From an uncultured Actinomycetes bacterium (GTDB lineage Bacteria; Actinomycetota; Actinomycetes; Nanopelagicales; Nanopelagicaceae), in NCBI GenBank assembly GCA_903894425.1, contig CAITQC010000015.1:1-33153 (forward strand): a DNA stretch of 33,153 bases. The letters are read 5' to 3'. Shown here in pieces: positions 9,955-18,299 of the stretch. The number at the start of each line of letters is the position of its first letter. Positions within the stretch are counted from its first letter, which is position 1. The notes beneath the pieces were generated by a model. It was given only the letters and a program-made list of their open reading frames with translations. It ran no database searches and had not been told where the DNA came from. A program made the translations under genes and the position numbers.

Positions 9955-10961
9955 TAGAGCCCGACTCCAAACTGACGTGTGAAACGAAGATCGCCTTCAA
10001 CGATGTCATGCATATCTGTTATGCCATGGCGAACCATTAACGTACGTTCGAGTCCCATTCCAAAAGCAAAACCGCTGTACACATCGGTATCGATGCCGCA
10101 CGTTGCCAATACCTTTGGATTAACCATTCCACAACCGCCCCACTCAATCCAGCGATTGTTAAAGAAAATATCTACTTCAGCACTTGGCTCGGTGAAAGGG
10201 AAAAATGAAGGACGTAGACGAGTGGTTACATCCGGACCAAACATATGGCGGGCAAAGTTATCCAGGGTGCCCTTGAGATGGGCCATAGTGATGCCCTTAT
10301 CAATTACCAATCCCTCCACTTGATGAAAGACCGGACTATGTGTTGCATCTAGTTCATCTGCTCTGAAAGTTCGACCTGGACAGATTACATAGATAGGTGG
10401 AGTTTGAGACAACATCGTGCGAATCTGCACGGGTGAAGTGTGCGTACGGAGCACCATCCCTGATTCAACTGGTTCGATAAAGAAAGTATCTTGCATCGTG
10501 CGAGCTGGGTGATCGGCAGGGATGTTGAGTGCATCAAAGTTAAGCCAACCAGATTCTAATTCGGGGCCTTCTTCAACACTGTAACCCTGTTCGATAAAGA
10601 AATCAGAGACTTCATTTTTAATAATCGAAATCGGATGTAACCCGCCGCGATGTCTGCGATTAACGGGAAGTGTTATATCGACAACTTCTTCTAGAAGAAC
10701 TTTCATATCGCGTTCGGCCTCAAGCTTTGCAGTAGCTTGCGCTAAAGCTTGGGCAATTGCTGCCTTTGCATCACCAATGATTTTGCCGAAACTTGCTTTT
10801 TCCTCTGGTGAGAGTGCACCTAGACCACGTGATGCTAAAGAGATTGGAGCTTTGTCCCCTGTATGTGCCAAGCGGGCGATTTTCAGGGAATCTAAATCCG
10901 TAGCCGCGCTCAAAGCTAGTTGGGCATCTTTAACCCATTGCAAGACATCTTCTTGGCGCAT
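9954..10961 (-). CDS. pheS: Phenylalanyl-tRNA synthetase alpha subunit
   Basis: 335 aa; HPISIIKNEV, GFAFGMGLERTLMVRHGI. Confidence 0.97.
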   Translation of the reverse strand: MRQEDVLQWVKDAQLALSAATDLDSLKIARLAHTGDKAPISLASRGLGALSPEEKASFGKIIGDAKAAIAQALAQATAKLEAERDMKVLLEEVVDITLPVNRRHRGGLHPISIIKNEVSDFFIEQGYSVEEGPELESGWLNFDALNIPADHPARTMQDTFFIEPVESGMVLRTHTSPVQIRTMLSQTPPIYVICPGRTFRADELDATHSPVFHQVEGLVIDKGITMAHLKGTLDNFARHMFGPDVTTRLRPSFFPFTEPSAEVDIFFNNRWIEWGGCGMVNPKVLATCGIDTDVYSGFAFGMGLERTLMVRHGITDMHDIVEGDLRFTRQFGVGL

Positions 10962-10986
10962 ATGGCGAACTCTATCGTGTGAGAGT

Positions 10987-11769
10987 TTAGGAAGATGGGA
11001 TATTTGCTAGGTGATACATAACAATGGTCGCTGCCGATGAGAGATTAAGGCTTTCGGCATTTCCGGGCATAGCGATTTTGACTTGTTCGATGGCGCCAGT
11101 GTCTTGCCCTGTTGCTAATCCCCTAGCTTCATTTCCAAAAATCGCCACGCAGTCATTCGTGACTTTTAATTGCGACAAAGTAGTACTTCCGCCAGCGCCA
11201 AGGGTGAAGGCTTGAACGCCTAATGTGAGAACAGTAGAGAGTTCGACATCCTCAAATACCGGAATATGCCATAAGGATCCCGCAGTACTGCGAACAACCT
11301 TTGGGGAGAATAGATCGACGCTGCCAGGAGATGTAATTACTGCATCGATACCAAAGGCATCGGCTGAACGAATTATTGTTCCCGCATTTCCAGGATCTTG
11401 AATTTCAGAAAGATAGATAAATTTGCGATGACCATTGAGTGTGATGGAATCAAAGCTCTGTTTAGGTGTAGAACAGATCGCGAGAATTCCCTGTGGCGTA
11501 ATTGTCTCTGACATGGCTTTCATAACTTCGTCAGTTACATCCACAATACTGAGTGAATCTAAGTTAGCTAACGGTTCAACTTTACTTCGTCCGGATGCGG
11601 TTAAATAAAGAGTTTCGATGCGCGGACCATCTTTTGCCACCAAAGCTTCGCGGACACACTGTATTCCTTCTGCAACAAAAACACCTGCAGCTTTTCTTTC
11701 CTTTGTACCCCGAGAACCAATAAGAGCCTTAACTCGCGCTATATGTGGCGAGTTAAGGCTCTCAATCAT
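10987..11769 (-). CDS. TrmH/SpoU-family rRNA 2'-O-methyltransferase
   Basis: 260 aa; LSEIQDPGNAGTIIRSADAFG, IFGNEARGL, MPGNAESLNLSSAATIVMY; between rplT and pheS. Confidence 0.93.
   Translation of the reverse strand: MIESLNSPHIARVKALIGSRGTKERKAAGVFVAEGIQCVREALVAKDGPRIETLYLTASGRSKVEPLANLDSLSIVDVTDEVMKAMSETITPQGILAICSTPKQSFDSITLNGHRKFIYLSEIQDPGNAGTIIRSADAFGIDAVITSPGSVDLFSPKVVRSTAGSLWHIPVFEDVELSTVLTLGVQAFTLGAGGSTTLSQLKVTNDCVAIFGNEARGLATGQDTGAIEQVKIAMPGNAESLNLSSAATIVMYHLANIPSS
11723..11762. repeat. Perfect 15-bp inverted repeat with 10-nt loop
   Basis: AGAGCCTTAACTCGC (11723-11737), gctatatgtg, GCGAGTTAAGGCTCT (11748-11762). Confidence 0.97.
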
Positions 11770-11778
11770 TGGAATTTA

Positions 11779-12138
11779 TTAAGCTGAAACGAGGCTCTTG
11801 CGAGCAACATCAACAAGTGTCTTAAATGTTTCGGGATCATTTGTTGCTAGCTCTGAAAGAACACGACGATCAACTTCGACTCCAGCAGCTTTTAGGCCCT
11901 GGATGAAACGGTTGTATGTAAGACCATGTGCTCGGCACCCAGCGTTAATGCGCTGAATCCAAAGACGACGGAAATCGCCTTTCTTATCTTTACGGTCATT
12001 GAAGGCATAAACCATTGAGTGCGTAACTTGTTCCTTCGCCTTTGTGAAAAGACGTGAACGTTGTCCGCGGTAACCGCTGGCGCGTTCTAAAGTTGTGCGA
12101 CGCTTCTTAGCGGCATGTACTCCACGTTTTACTCTCAT
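11779..12138 (-). CDS. rplT: 50S ribosomal protein L20
   Basis: 119 aa; [31 protein letters not shown]. Confidence 0.98.
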   Translation of the reverse strand: MRVKRGVHAAKKRRTTLERASGYRGQRSRLFTKAKEQVTHSMVYAFNDRKDKKGDFRRLWIQRINAGCRAHGLTYNRFIQGLKAAGVEVDRRVLSELATNDPETFKTLVDVARKSLVSA

Positions 12139-12152
12139 TTAATTCACGCTCC

Positions 12153-12350
12153 TTACTTCAAACCAAGCATGCGCTTGGCTGTCATAGTTACGGTTGGCTT
12201 TGCAGACTTCTCAGTTGAGAGACGGCGGGTGACTCGTGAAGATTTGTGCTCGAGTAAGTGGCGCTTGCCAGCACGCTCGTGCATAACCTTTCCAGTACCT
12301 GTAATGCGGAAGGTCTTCTTCGCACCACTATGTGTTTTCATCTTTGGCAT
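12153..12350 (-). CDS. rpmI: 50S ribosomal protein L35
   Basis: 65 aa; [22 protein letters not shown]. Confidence 0.98.
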   Translation of the reverse strand: MPKMKTHSGAKKTFRITGTGKVMHERAGKRHLLEHKSSRVTRRLSTEKSAKPTVTMTAKRMLGLK

Positions 12351-12353
12351 TTC

Positions 12354-12944
12354 TTACTCTCCATCCGTTGTCTCAGCTGCGGCATCGGCCTTTGCCTTAC
12401 GCGCTGCTTTTGCTTCAGCTACTGCTTCTGTCTTCTTCTTAGTTGGGCCTAGAACCATTGTCATATTTCGTCCCTCTTGTTTAGGGGCGAATTCGACAAA
12501 GGCAAACTCTTTTACATCTTCTGCAAGACGTTGTAATAGTTTGTAGCCCAGCTCAGGTCGCGTTTGTTCGCGTCCGCGGAACTTCATCGTCACTTTCACC
12601 TTATCGCCACCCTTGAGAAATTTCTCAACCTGACTACGTTTTGTTTCGTAGTCATGAGTTTCGATCTTTGGTGTTAACCGCACTTCCTTCACCACAATGT
12701 GGGTCTGGTTCTGTCGCGCTTCCCGAGCCTTCTGTGCAACTTCGTACTTATATTTGCCGAAGTCCATGATCTTGCAAACGGGTGGATTAGCATCTGGTGC
12801 GATTTCGACTAAGTCGAGACCAACTTCATCTGCCATTTTTAACGCGGTATCGATATCTACAACTCCAACTTGTTCGCCGGTGTAACCGATCAAACGAATT
12901 TCGGGTGTGCGAATACGATCATTGATGCGCGGGTCAGTTGTGAT
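12354..12944 (-). CDS. infC: Translation initiation factor IF-3, proposed ATC start at 12944
   Basis: [20 protein letters not shown]...[19 protein letters not shown] (12955-12950) then 5 nt then ATC. The ORF-track TTG start at 12992 has no SD. Confidence 0.93.
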   Translation of the reverse strand: MTTDPRINDRIRTPEIRLIGYTGEQVGVVDIDTALKMADEVGLDLVEIAPDANPPVCKIMDFGKYKYEVAQKAREARQNQTHIVVKEVRLTPKIETHDYETKRSQVEKFLKGGDKVKVTMKFRGREQTRPELGYKLLQRLAEDVKEFAFVEFAPKQEGRNMTMVLGPTKKKTEAVAEAKAARKAKADAAAETTDGE

Positions 12945-13033
12945 TTGTGCTCCTTCGGCTTTGTTTAACGCTTTGGACTTACAGCGCTGCAAAAGAAAAC
13001 CGCAAGGAGAAAAGAAATAAATCTTCTATCCGA

Positions 13034-13109
13034 CAAACCAGCTCGCACTAGTGGCGATGAAGGTGGGAGCGGTAACTCCTCTTGCAGTAGTTGTTAGGCC
13101 ACTGGTCTG
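13034..13109 (-). promoter_or_regulatory. Structured 5' leader of the infC operon
   Basis: Minus-strand CAGACCAG/CTGGTTTG and AGTGGC/GCCACT pairings enclose a GGAG-TTACCG-CTCC hairpin (13066-13079). Confidence 0.55.
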
Positions 13110-13115
13110 GGGCAA

Positions 13116-13144
13116 AGATTACCCTTTAGCCTCGAAAAGGTGAA
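13116..13144 (-). promoter_or_regulatory. infC operon promoter, TTCACC-N17-TAATCT
   Basis: -35-like TTCACC at 13139-13144 and -10 TAATCT at 13116-13121, 17-nt spacer. Confidence 0.5.
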
Positions 13145-13152
13145 ATTGAGGC

Positions 13153-13923
13153 CTACGCCCCCATGGCATGCACGCCACCATCAACGTGGATGATCTCGGC
13201 CGTGGTCTTTGGGAACCAATCTGACAACAGCGCAACGGCTGCTTGCGCCGCTGGCACTGGATCATTTACATCCCACGCTAGCGCCGCACGCTCATTCCAT
13301 ACATTTTCAAACTCTTCAAAACCTGGAATCGACTTCGCCGCGATGGTACGGATTGGACCTGCAGCAACTAAGTTGATACGAATATTTTCAGGGCCTAAAT
13401 CGCGGGCCAGATAGCGCGAGGTTGCTTCAAGGGCGGCTTTAGCTACACCCATCCAGTCATATTTTGGCCACGCCACTGATGCATCAAAATCAAGACCGAC
13501 AACTGATCCCCCACCATTAAATAATGGGCGCGCTGCCATCGTCAATGATTTTAGAGAGTATGCCGAAACATGCATTGCGGTAGATACATCTTCCCAAGAG
13601 GTATTGAGAAAATTTCCGCCAAGGGCGGCCTCAGGTGCGAAGCCGATTGAATGAACTACACCATCTAATCCATCTGGAAAATGCTCACGAACGCGTGATT
13701 CAAGGGCAGCTAGATCATCAGCATTTGTTACATCGAGTTCGATGATGGGAGCAGGCTGTGGAAGGCGTCCAGCGATACGAGTGGTGAGTGAAAGTGCACG
13801 ACCAAAAGATGAGAGAACAACTTGTGCCCCCTGCTCTTGTGCAAGACGTGCGATATGAAAAGCAATTGATCCATCGGTTAAAACTCCTGTAACAAGAATC
13901 TTTTTACCATCAAGTAAACCCAT
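13153..13923 (-). CDS. fabI: Enoyl-[ACP] reductase (InhA/FabI type)
   Basis: 256 aa; KKILVTGVLTDGSIAFHIA, VHSIGFAPEAALGG, YDWMGVAKAALEATSRYLARDLG. Confidence 0.93.
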   Translation of the reverse strand: MGLLDGKKILVTGVLTDGSIAFHIARLAQEQGAQVVLSSFGRALSLTTRIAGRLPQPAPIIELDVTNADDLAALESRVREHFPDGLDGVVHSIGFAPEAALGGNFLNTSWEDVSTAMHVSAYSLKSLTMAARPLFNGGGSVVGLDFDASVAWPKYDWMGVAKAALEATSRYLARDLGPENIRINLVAAGPIRTIAAKSIPGFEEFENVWNERAALAWDVNDPVPAAQAAVALLSDWFPKTTAEIIHVDGGVHAMGA

Positions 13924-13924
13924 A

Positions 13925-14629
13925 TCAGTGACCCATTCCTAATCCGCCATCAACTGGAATTAATGCTCCAGAAATATAGCTTGCTTGTGGTGATGCGATG
14001 AAACTGACAACATCTGCAATCTCTTGTGCTGAACAAAAACGTCCTAGAGGAATTGAGCCGGCGATTTCGTCGCGTCGCTTTTCATCCAAAGTCGAAGTCA
14101 TATCCGTTTCGACAAAGCCCGGGGCGATTACATTTGCCGTGATTCCGCGGCTTCCAATCTCGCGGGCAAATGAGCGCGCCATCCCAACAAGGCCAGATTT
14201 TGAAGATGAGTAATTAACCTGTCCGGCAGAGCCCAACGCACCAACAACTGAACCCACGAAAATCAAACGTCCCTTTTTTAGCTTGAGTAAACCCTTGGTT
14301 GCTCGACGTGCAACGCGAAATGCTCCGGTGAGATTTGCATCGATAACAGATTGAAAATCTTCATCGCTCATTCTCATTACTAGGCCATCTTTAGTGATAC
14401 CTGCGTTGGCGACGATGATTTCAGGAATTCCCCATTGGCTTTCAATTTCATCGAAGGCCTTATCAACACTTGCGGTATCAGTGACATCCATGACAACAGC
14501 TTTAAAGCCCGCCGGCGCACTGCCACTTCGATATGTGACTACAACATCGTGACCCGCATGTGCCAATGACTGCGCAATCGCTAAACCTATGCCGCGATTT
14601 CCGCCTGTTACTAAGGCTATTGAACTCAT
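13925..14629 (-). CDS. fabG: 3-oxoacyl-[ACP] reductase
   Basis: 234 aa SDR; VTGGNRGIGLAIAQ, NYSSSKSGLVGMARS, IAPGFVETDMT. Confidence 0.92.
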   Translation of the reverse strand: MSSIALVTGGNRGIGLAIAQSLAHAGHDVVVTYRSGSAPAGFKAVVMDVTDTASVDKAFDEIESQWGIPEIIVANAGITKDGLVMRMSDEDFQSVIDANLTGAFRVARRATKGLLKLKKGRLIFVGSVVGALGSAGQVNYSSSKSGLVGMARSFAREIGSRGITANVIAPGFVETDMTSTLDEKRRDEIAGSIPLGRFCSAQEIADVVSFIASPQASYISGALIPVDGGLGMGH

Positions 14630-14701
14630 AGTGAAAACTTACTGGTTACCGCTAGGTATTCAAAAGAAGCGCATCCGTGTGCCGAGCACTACTCTTTGGA
14701 C

Positions 14702-14974
14702 ATGGCAAAAGAGAAGAAGATTTTCGACATCACTAATGCGCCATTAGCCCTCACCCGCGATCAAGCCGGTCGTCAGAAACGCTATTTCATTTCCATGATG
14801 ATAAGGACTGCTTGTTTTGTCCTCACCGTCATTTTGCCTAGTCCATATCGATGGATCGCTCTTGCTGGCGCGGTTGGATTGCCTTATTTTGCTGTAGTCA
14901 TTGCAAATGCAGGGCGTGAAACGATTACTCGCGAAAATCAAATTATTGAAGAGAAACCTCTTTCCCTCGACTAA
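14702..14974 (+). CDS. DUF3099-like small membrane protein
   Basis: Actinobacterial small protein with two predicted TM segments; start moved from the track TTG (14696) to ATG (14702). Confidence 0.75.
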   Translation: MAKEKKIFDITNAPLALTRDQAGRQKRYFISMMIRTACFVLTVILPSPYRWIALAGAVGLPYFAVVIANAGRETITRENQIIEEKPLSLD

Positions 14975-14976
14975 TC

Positions 14977-15672
14977 ATGACTAAAGAACGCGAAGCTTAT
15001 TCATTTCTTAAATCGCTAGTGGCTCTTGCACTAATTGCATTATGTCTAGTGGCCGCGCAGTGGCAATATCATCGTGGCATTGATAGACATGCTCGCAACT
15101 CTATGATTGAAGAGCATGTTGCGCTACCAACTCTTGCCTTAGATTCAGTGAAGGCTTCCCCAACTGCCTTTGAATGGCAGCGCGTTTCTACCCAAGGTAA
15201 CTTTGATGCCACACAACAAATCCTGCTTCGCAACAGATACAGCGAAGGTGTCTATGGCTTTGAAGTCTTAACGTTGTTTACAACAGCTAACAACGAGACT
15301 TTCTGGGTTGACCGAGGATGGGTTAAAGCAGGTGCCAATGCAACAATCGCGCCAACAATAACTCCACCGCCATCACATTCAGTAACCATCACTGGACGTC
15401 TACGTTTAGATTCATCACTTCCGCGCGGCTCATTCTTTGCTCTGCCCGCCGATGGAAGTGGATTGATATCAAAGCTCAACGCCCAGTCACAGTTGCAAAC
15501 CGAAAATTACTATATCGATTTACTCAGTGGCTCTGATATTTCATTAACACCAAAAGTTACCGCGCAGCTTCCAGAGCTAAGCGACGGTCCCCATATGGCA
15601 TACGCACTGCAATGGTTGTTCTTTGCAGGCCTTGTGATCTACGGACGAATTCTAATTCGTCGCACCCGTTAA
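14977..15672 (+). CDS. SURF1-family cytochrome oxidase assembly protein
   Basis: 231 aa; N- and C-terminal TM segments, WQYHRGIDRHARN, LLRNRYSEGVYGFEVLT, FWVDRGWVKAG. Confidence 0.88.
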   Translation: MTKEREAYSFLKSLVALALIALCLVAAQWQYHRGIDRHARNSMIEEHVALPTLALDSVKASPTAFEWQRVSTQGNFDATQQILLRNRYSEGVYGFEVLTLFTTANNETFWVDRGWVKAGANATIAPTITPPPSHSVTITGRLRLDSSLPRGSFFALPADGSGLISKLNAQSQLQTENYYIDLLSGSDISLTPKVTAQLPELSDGPHMAYALQWLFFAGLVIYGRILIRRTR

Positions 15673-17523
15673 ATCCTGACGGTTATAAAGATCTGCATAT
15701 AGACCACCCAGAGCAACAAGTTCATCATGCTTGCCGCGCTCGACGATTGACCCTTTTTCAAGAACAAGAATCTGGTCGGCATCTCGAACAGTACTTAGTC
15801 GATGTGCAATAACAATGCTGGTACGCCCCTTTAGGGCGCTTTGCAATGCCGCTTGTACCAATGCTTCATTTTCAGAATCCAAATGTGCAGTTGCTTCATC
15901 CAAAATTACTACGGCGGGAGATTTGAGCAGAAGTCTTGCAATTGCAAGGCGTTGTTTTTCTCCACCGGATAAACGATGGCCTCGCTCACCCACCATCGTG
16001 TCTAGACCATTAGGCAGGCTTTCAATCAACTTCCAAATCTGCGCCGATTCACAGGCCTGTCGCATCTGATCTTCTGTTGCATCATTTTTGGCATATCGGA
16101 GATTTTCTGCAATCGTTTCGTGGAACAAATGCGCATCCTGCATCACTACGCCAATTGCCCCGCGCAAAGATTCAAGAGTCAGATCACGGATATCGTGGCC
16201 ATCAATTTCAATTGCTCCTGTTGTAACATCGTAAAGTCGCGGAAGTAGGGCACTGATAGTTGTCTTACCAGCCCCTGATGGACCAACTAATGCCGTTAAA
16301 GTTCCAGGCGCTGCGCTAAAAGATAGATTTCGAAGTACTTCCCCACTTTGAATTGTTTCTGGTTTAGCGGCTGATTCAAGAGATGCTAATGAAATCTCTT
16401 CTGCACGTGGGTAGGAAAAACTAACGTCCTTAAACTCAATAGTTGGGTGTGTAGTTTTAAGTTCGATGGCATTTAGGCGATTCTTAACCATAGGTTCAAG
16501 ATCGAGTACTTCAAAAACGCGTTCAAATGAAACAAGTGAAGTCATAACATCGATGCGCACATTTGAAAGGGCGGTGAGAGGACCATAGAGACGAGCTAAA
16601 AGGGCGGTGATAGCCAATAGGGTTCCAACGCTTACTCCCCCGCTAATCGCTAAATGTCCCCCAATGCCATATGCGAACGCAGTTGCAATGGCAGCAACAC
16701 TTGTAAGTGCAATAAAGAAGAGCCGATTGAGCATCGCCATTTTGATACCGATATCAGCAACCTTGCGTGCGCGAGATCTAAAGTATTCGCGCTCTCGCGA
16801 AGGCTGACCGTATAAAGCTACCAACATCGCACCTGAAACATTAAAACGTTCAGTCATCGTGCTCGACATTTCGGCGTTGGTATTGAAAGAGTCACGGGTT
16901 AGTTCTTGAAGCTTTCGTCCTACCCATTTAGTAGGAATCAAGAACATTGGTAAAAGCATCAGTGAAAAAATCGTGATCTGCCAAGATAAAATCATCATGG
17001 TCACGCCTACTAAAACAAGGCTTACAACATTGCTTACGACGCCAGATAAAGTAGCCGTGAATGCCTGCTGTGCACCCATAACATCAGAATTGATTCGCGA
17101 AATAAGCGCACCGGTTTGCGTGCGGGTGAAGAAAGCTATGGACTGTTTTTGAACATGTCCAAAGACTAATGAGCGAAGGTCATAAATAAGACCTTCGCCT
17201 ATTCGTGACGAGTAATAACGGCCGAGCATGCTCATTCCTGCATCTGCCACTGCAAGCAATCCCACAAAGAGTGCCAAACGAGTTACAAGGGCACCGTCTT
17301 TAGGAATTACGCCCTCATCGATAAGTTGACGCAATAAAAGCGGAGTCGCGATAACTAAAACGGCGTCGATCACAACAGTTACAAGGAATATCCAAATACT
17401 GGCCCGATATGGTTGAGCAAAAGCAAAGATCCGCTTGACTGTGCCGGGCTTTAACTTCTGTTGTTTTACCGATGGATCTGCCGTCATAGAACGGTGAGTC
17501 ATCCAAGCCGCATGCATTGACAT
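15652..17523 (-). CDS. ABC transporter, fused permease/ATPase (exporter type)
   Basis: 623 aa; six-TM domain, Walker A GPSGAGKTT, signature LSGGEKQRLAIARLL, Walker B VVILDEATAHLD. Confidence 0.95.
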   Translation of the reverse strand: MSMHAAWMTHRSMTADPSVKQQKLKPGTVKRIFAFAQPYRASIWIFLVTVVIDAVLVIATPLLLRQLIDEGVIPKDGALVTRLALFVGLLAVADAGMSMLGRYYSSRIGEGLIYDLRSLVFGHVQKQSIAFFTRTQTGALISRINSDVMGAQQAFTATLSGVVSNVVSLVLVGVTMMILSWQITIFSLMLLPMFLIPTKWVGRKLQELTRDSFNTNAEMSSTMTERFNVSGAMLVALYGQPSREREYFRSRARKVADIGIKMAMLNRLFFIALTSVAAIATAFAYGIGGHLAISGGVSVGTLLAITALLARLYGPLTALSNVRIDVMTSLVSFERVFEVLDLEPMVKNRLNAIELKTTHPTIEFKDVSFSYPRAEEISLASLESAAKPETIQSGEVLRNLSFSAAPGTLTALVGPSGAGKTTISALLPRLYDVTTGAIEIDGHDIRDLTLESLRGAIGVVMQDAHLFHETIAENLRYAKNDATEDQMRQACESAQIWKLIESLPNGLDTMVGERGHRLSGGEKQRLAIARLLLKSPAVVILDEATAHLDSENEALVQAALQSALKGRTSIVIAHRLSTVRDADQILVLEKGSIVERGKHDELVALGGLYADLYNRQDLTGATN

Positions 17524-17547
17524 GTGACTACCTTATTGAGTTTGGCC

Positions 17548-17859
17548 TCAGACAGTGAAACCGAGAGCGCGTAACTGCTCGCGACCATCGTCAGAGATTT
17601 TATCTGGACCCCAAGGCGGCATCCACACCCAGTTAATCTTCACATCGCTAGTCATTCCTGCCAATGCTGAGCGCGTTTGATCTTCAATAACATCTTGAAG
17701 CGGGCAAGCAGCTGATGTAAGAGTCATATTCAAGATTGCGATATTTGCTTCATCGACCATCACGTCGTAGATAAGACCCAGATCAACTACGTTGATACCA
17801 AGTTCGGGATCGACGACATCTTTCATCGCCTCGGTTACATCGTCAACGCTTGTGCTCAT
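17548..17859 (-). CDS. sufT: DUF59/MIP18 family iron-sulfur assembly factor (SufT-like)
   Basis: 103 aa; MKDVVDPELGINVVDLGLIYDV, TSAACPLQDVIEDQ; in suf operon. Confidence 0.88.
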   Translation of the reverse strand: MSTSVDDVTEAMKDVVDPELGINVVDLGLIYDVMVDEANIAILNMTLTSAACPLQDVIEDQTRSALAGMTSDVKINWVWMPPWGPDKISDDGREQLRALGFTV

Positions 17860-18299
17860 TTGCTCTCTCCTTGTGACTGAATTGCTGCATCTTTAAAGGC
17901 CATCCATCCAAGCAGGGCACACTTTACCCGGCTCGGAAACTTTGATACTCCAGCAAAAGCAACTGCATCTTCAAGGATTTCTGGATCCCCACTTGACGTG
18001 CCTTTGCTTGCCATGAGATCGGAAAATGAATTAACGATTACATCGGCCTCATCAAGGGTTTTACCTATCAGAAGGTCGCTAAGCATTGAAACGCTAGCCT
18101 GTGAAATAGAGCAGCCTTGACCATCCCATGTCAGCGAGGTGATCATATTATTTTCAATAGTGAGATTGAGAGTAATTTCATCGCCGCAACTTGTATTTAC
18201 GTGGTGGACTTGCGCAGTAAAGCCAGTGCTTAATCCCTTGTGCTGTGGATGTTTGTAGTGATCCAAAATAACTTCCTGATACAGGGAATCTAGTTCCAT
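17856..18299 (-). CDS. sufU: SUF system sulfur-transfer/scaffold-like protein SufU
   Basis: 147 aa; LYQEVILDHYKHPQHKG, NTSCGDEITL, GQGCSISQAS, RVKCALLGW. Confidence 0.94.
   Translation of the reverse strand: MELDSLYQEVILDHYKHPQHKGLSTGFTAQVHHVNTSCGDEITLNLTIENNMITSLTWDGQGCSISQASVSMLSDLLIGKTLDEADVIVNSFSDLMASKGTSSGDPEILEDAVAFAGVSKFPSRVKCALLGWMAFKDAAIQSQGESK

Noticed and set aside
10968-10987. Hairpin AACTCT-N8-AGAGTT at the methylase/pheS junction as a Phe T-box or attenuator
   Set aside because: Only 6 bp, with no leader peptide rich in Phe and no T-box sequence; too weak to claim.
12115-12546. 143-aa plus-strand ORF across rplT/rpmI/infC
   Set aside because: Antisense to three conserved translation genes; likely a codon-bias artefact.
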